Source: an uncultured Ilumatobacter sp. (GTDB taxonomy: Bacteria > Actinomycetota > Acidimicrobiia > Acidimicrobiales > Ilumatobacteraceae). Taken from it: DNA of 13,448 nucleotides. The stretch covers positions 1 to 13,448 of the forward strand of contig CALICC010000014.1 of the NCBI GenBank assembly GCA_938049325.1. Reading direction: 5' to 3'. Shown here one piece after another: positions 12,481 through 13,448 of the stretch (position 1 is the first letter of the stretch; each line of letters begins with the position of its first letter). Both the position numbers and the translations under genes were made by a program. The notes under the pieces were generated by a model. The model saw only the letters and a program-made list of their open reading frames with translations, was not told the DNA's origin and did not search any database.

Positions 12481-13157
12481 GCCCACGCACACGACTGTGG
12501 CTGCAGCGCGGGCTCGTGGTCGCCATCTGGATCGGCGCCTTCGTGGCGTGGCGGGCGTATCAATCCGCGAACGATCTCTCGTCGGTCGAAGTCGGCCAAC
12601 GCTTCATCGACACCGTCGACACGGCCTGGTGGGGCGTGTTCGCGTTCGTCGGGGTGTATCTGTTGAGGCCGATCGTGCTCTTTCCTGCCTCGGTGATCAC
12701 GATCATGGGCGGCGTGCTGTTCGGACCGGTGGCCGGCACGTTGATCGTCATCGTGGCCGCCAACACGTCCGCGATGATCGCGTTCGGCATCGGCTACTTC
12801 GTCGGCCAAGACCCCGACGACGCTTCATTGGTCGGAAAGTGGAGCGGCAAACTTCGCGACAAGAGCTTCGAGACCGTGTTCATCATGCGACTGATCTTCC
12901 TCCCGTACGACCTCGTCAACTACCTGTGCGGCGCCTTGCGAATCCGCTGGACGTCGTTTCTGCTTGCCACGGCCCTCGGCTCGCTTCCTGGCACGATCTC
13001 GTTCGTGGTGCTCGGGTCGTCGCTCGAACGCATCGACATGGGCCTCGATGGCTTGAATCCCTGGGCGATCGTCGCCGGTCTCGCAATATTTGCTGCCAGC
13101 CTGGTCATCGCCCGCATCACCCGCAATCGCTACCCCACCGACTCGGAGCTCGCATGA
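12477..13157 (+). CDS. VTT-domain (TVP38/TMEM64, DedA-like) membrane protein
   Basis: The 226-residue protein has hydrophobic segments at about 11-27, 52-69, 72-110 (two), 158-180 and 195-213. The VTT core is visible: RPIVLFPASVITIMGGVLFG (64-83), then FIMRLIFLPYDLVNYLCGAL (135-154) and LGSLPGT (167-173), matching the F-P-x(3)-I-T-x-G-G-x-x-F-G, R-x(4)-P-Y-D-x-x-N-Y and G-x-x-P-G-T features of the TVP38/TMEM64 family. VTT proteins are linked to lipid scrambling or membrane transport; some DedA relatives flip undecaprenyl phosphate or phosphatidylethanolamine. ATG 12477 shares an ATGA overlap with the upstream stop, and its own stop overlaps the next gene in the same way. Confidence 0.85.
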   Translation: MSPRTRLWLQRGLVVAIWIGAFVAWRAYQSANDLSSVEVGQRFIDTVDTAWWGVFAFVGVYLLRPIVLFPASVITIMGGVLFGPVAGTLIVIVAANTSAMIAFGIGYFVGQDPDDASLVGKWSGKLRDKSFETVFIMRLIFLPYDLVNYLCGALRIRWTSFLLATALGSLPGTISFVVLGSSLERIDMGLDGLNPWAIVAGLAIFAASLVIARITRNRYPTDSELA

Positions 13158-13448
13158 CCAAGTTCTTCCAGCACGACCCGAACCGCACGTACAAGGCCGC
13201 CGTGATCGGCGCAGGGTCCGGCGGGTTGACGCTTGCGATCGGCCTCACCGGCTTCGGCCACGACGTGGTGTTGATCGAAGGTGGCGCCGTCGGTGGCGAC
13301 TGCACCAACGTCGGCTGCGTTCCGTCCAAGGCACTCCTCCACGCTGCGAGCAGCGGTGTCGACGACCCGTTCGGGTATACCCGGCACAAGCGCGATGAGC
13401 TCAACGAACGCGAAGACGAGGAGATGGAGGAGCACGAGAAGATCCATC
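13154..13448 (+). CDS. Pyridine nucleotide-disulfide oxidoreductase, N-terminal part (mercuric-reductase/lipoamide-dehydrogenase-like)
   Basis: Only the first 98 residues lie in the window; the frame is open at the right edge. The FAD-binding dinucleotide motif is GAGSGG (19-24), and the redox-active disulfide motif is GGDCTNVGCVPSKALL (47-62) with Cys50 and Cys55, as in flavin disulfide reductases such as lipoamide dehydrogenase, glutathione reductase and mercuric reductase. The spacing C-x4-C and the following V-P-S-K-A-L are typical. The stretch 78-98 is rich in Glu, Arg, Lys and His, an unusual charged insert at this place. No MerA-type heavy-metal domain precedes the FAD domain. ATG 13154 overlaps the VTT stop by 4 nt. 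In many bacteria similar reductases are adjacent or fused to TVP38 proteins, so a joint role is likely. Confidence 0.85.
   Translation, partial: MTKFFQHDPNRTYKAAVIGAGSGGLTLAIGLTGFGHDVVLIEGGAVGGDCTNVGCVPSKALLHAASSGVDDPFGYTRHKRDELNEREDEEMEEHEKIH

Overview
The window is high-GC bacterial DNA whose gene content and order point to an actinobacterium, possibly of the Acidimicrobiia/Ilumatobacter type (the class-level guess is inference). The best evidence is a conserved block on the minus strand: HAD phosphatase, tlyA, nadK, recN, pyrG, NUDIX hydrolase, xerD. From memory this is the order of Mycobacterium tuberculosis Rv1692 to Rv1701. The genes that occupy Rv1697/Rv1698 there are missing here.

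Layout. (1) 1-217 is the C-terminal end of a plus-strand MATE-type transporter. (2) 218-767 has no conventional gene. It holds two small ORFs with good Shine-Dalgarno sequences (33 and 47 codons), small dyads, and a strong 18-bp hairpin (750-792) facing the convergent minus-strand operon. (3) 768-6040, minus strand: recN, pyrG, NUDIX, xerD and a small HD-domain gene. From pyrG onward the gaps are 2-6 nt. (4) 6172-6933, plus strand: a ferritin-like di-iron protein gene in reverse orientation between nadK and recN, with paired dyads upstream and a nested hairpin at its 3' junction. (5) 6966-9928, minus strand: HAD phosphatase, a Lys/Ala-repeat histone-H1-like protein, tlyA and nadK, tightly packed. 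(6) 9988-11163, plus strand: a DUF1015 protein, overlapping tail to tail with a minus-strand SSB-like OB-fold gene (11132-11551). (7) 11552-11877 is a 326-bp divergent intergenic region with a striking 22-bp-stem hairpin. (8) 11878 to the end, plus strand: a CDP-alcohol phosphatidyltransferase, a VTT/TVP38-type membrane protein and a truncated flavin disulfide oxidoreductase, joined by two 4-nt ATGA overlaps.

How the genes fit together. The minus-strand block is mostly housekeeping: DNA repair and chromosome maintenance (recN, xerD), nucleotide supply and clean-up (pyrG, NUDIX), NADP supply (nadK), ribosome 2'-O-methylation (tlyA) and phosphometabolite turnover (HAD). The last three genes form a membrane/lipid and redox operon. 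The less explained parts are the small-ORF unit, the reversed ferritin-like gene with its dyads, the Lys-rich protein, and the hairpin at 11706-11754. No tRNA, rRNA, CRISPR array, insertion sequence or known riboswitch was recognised.
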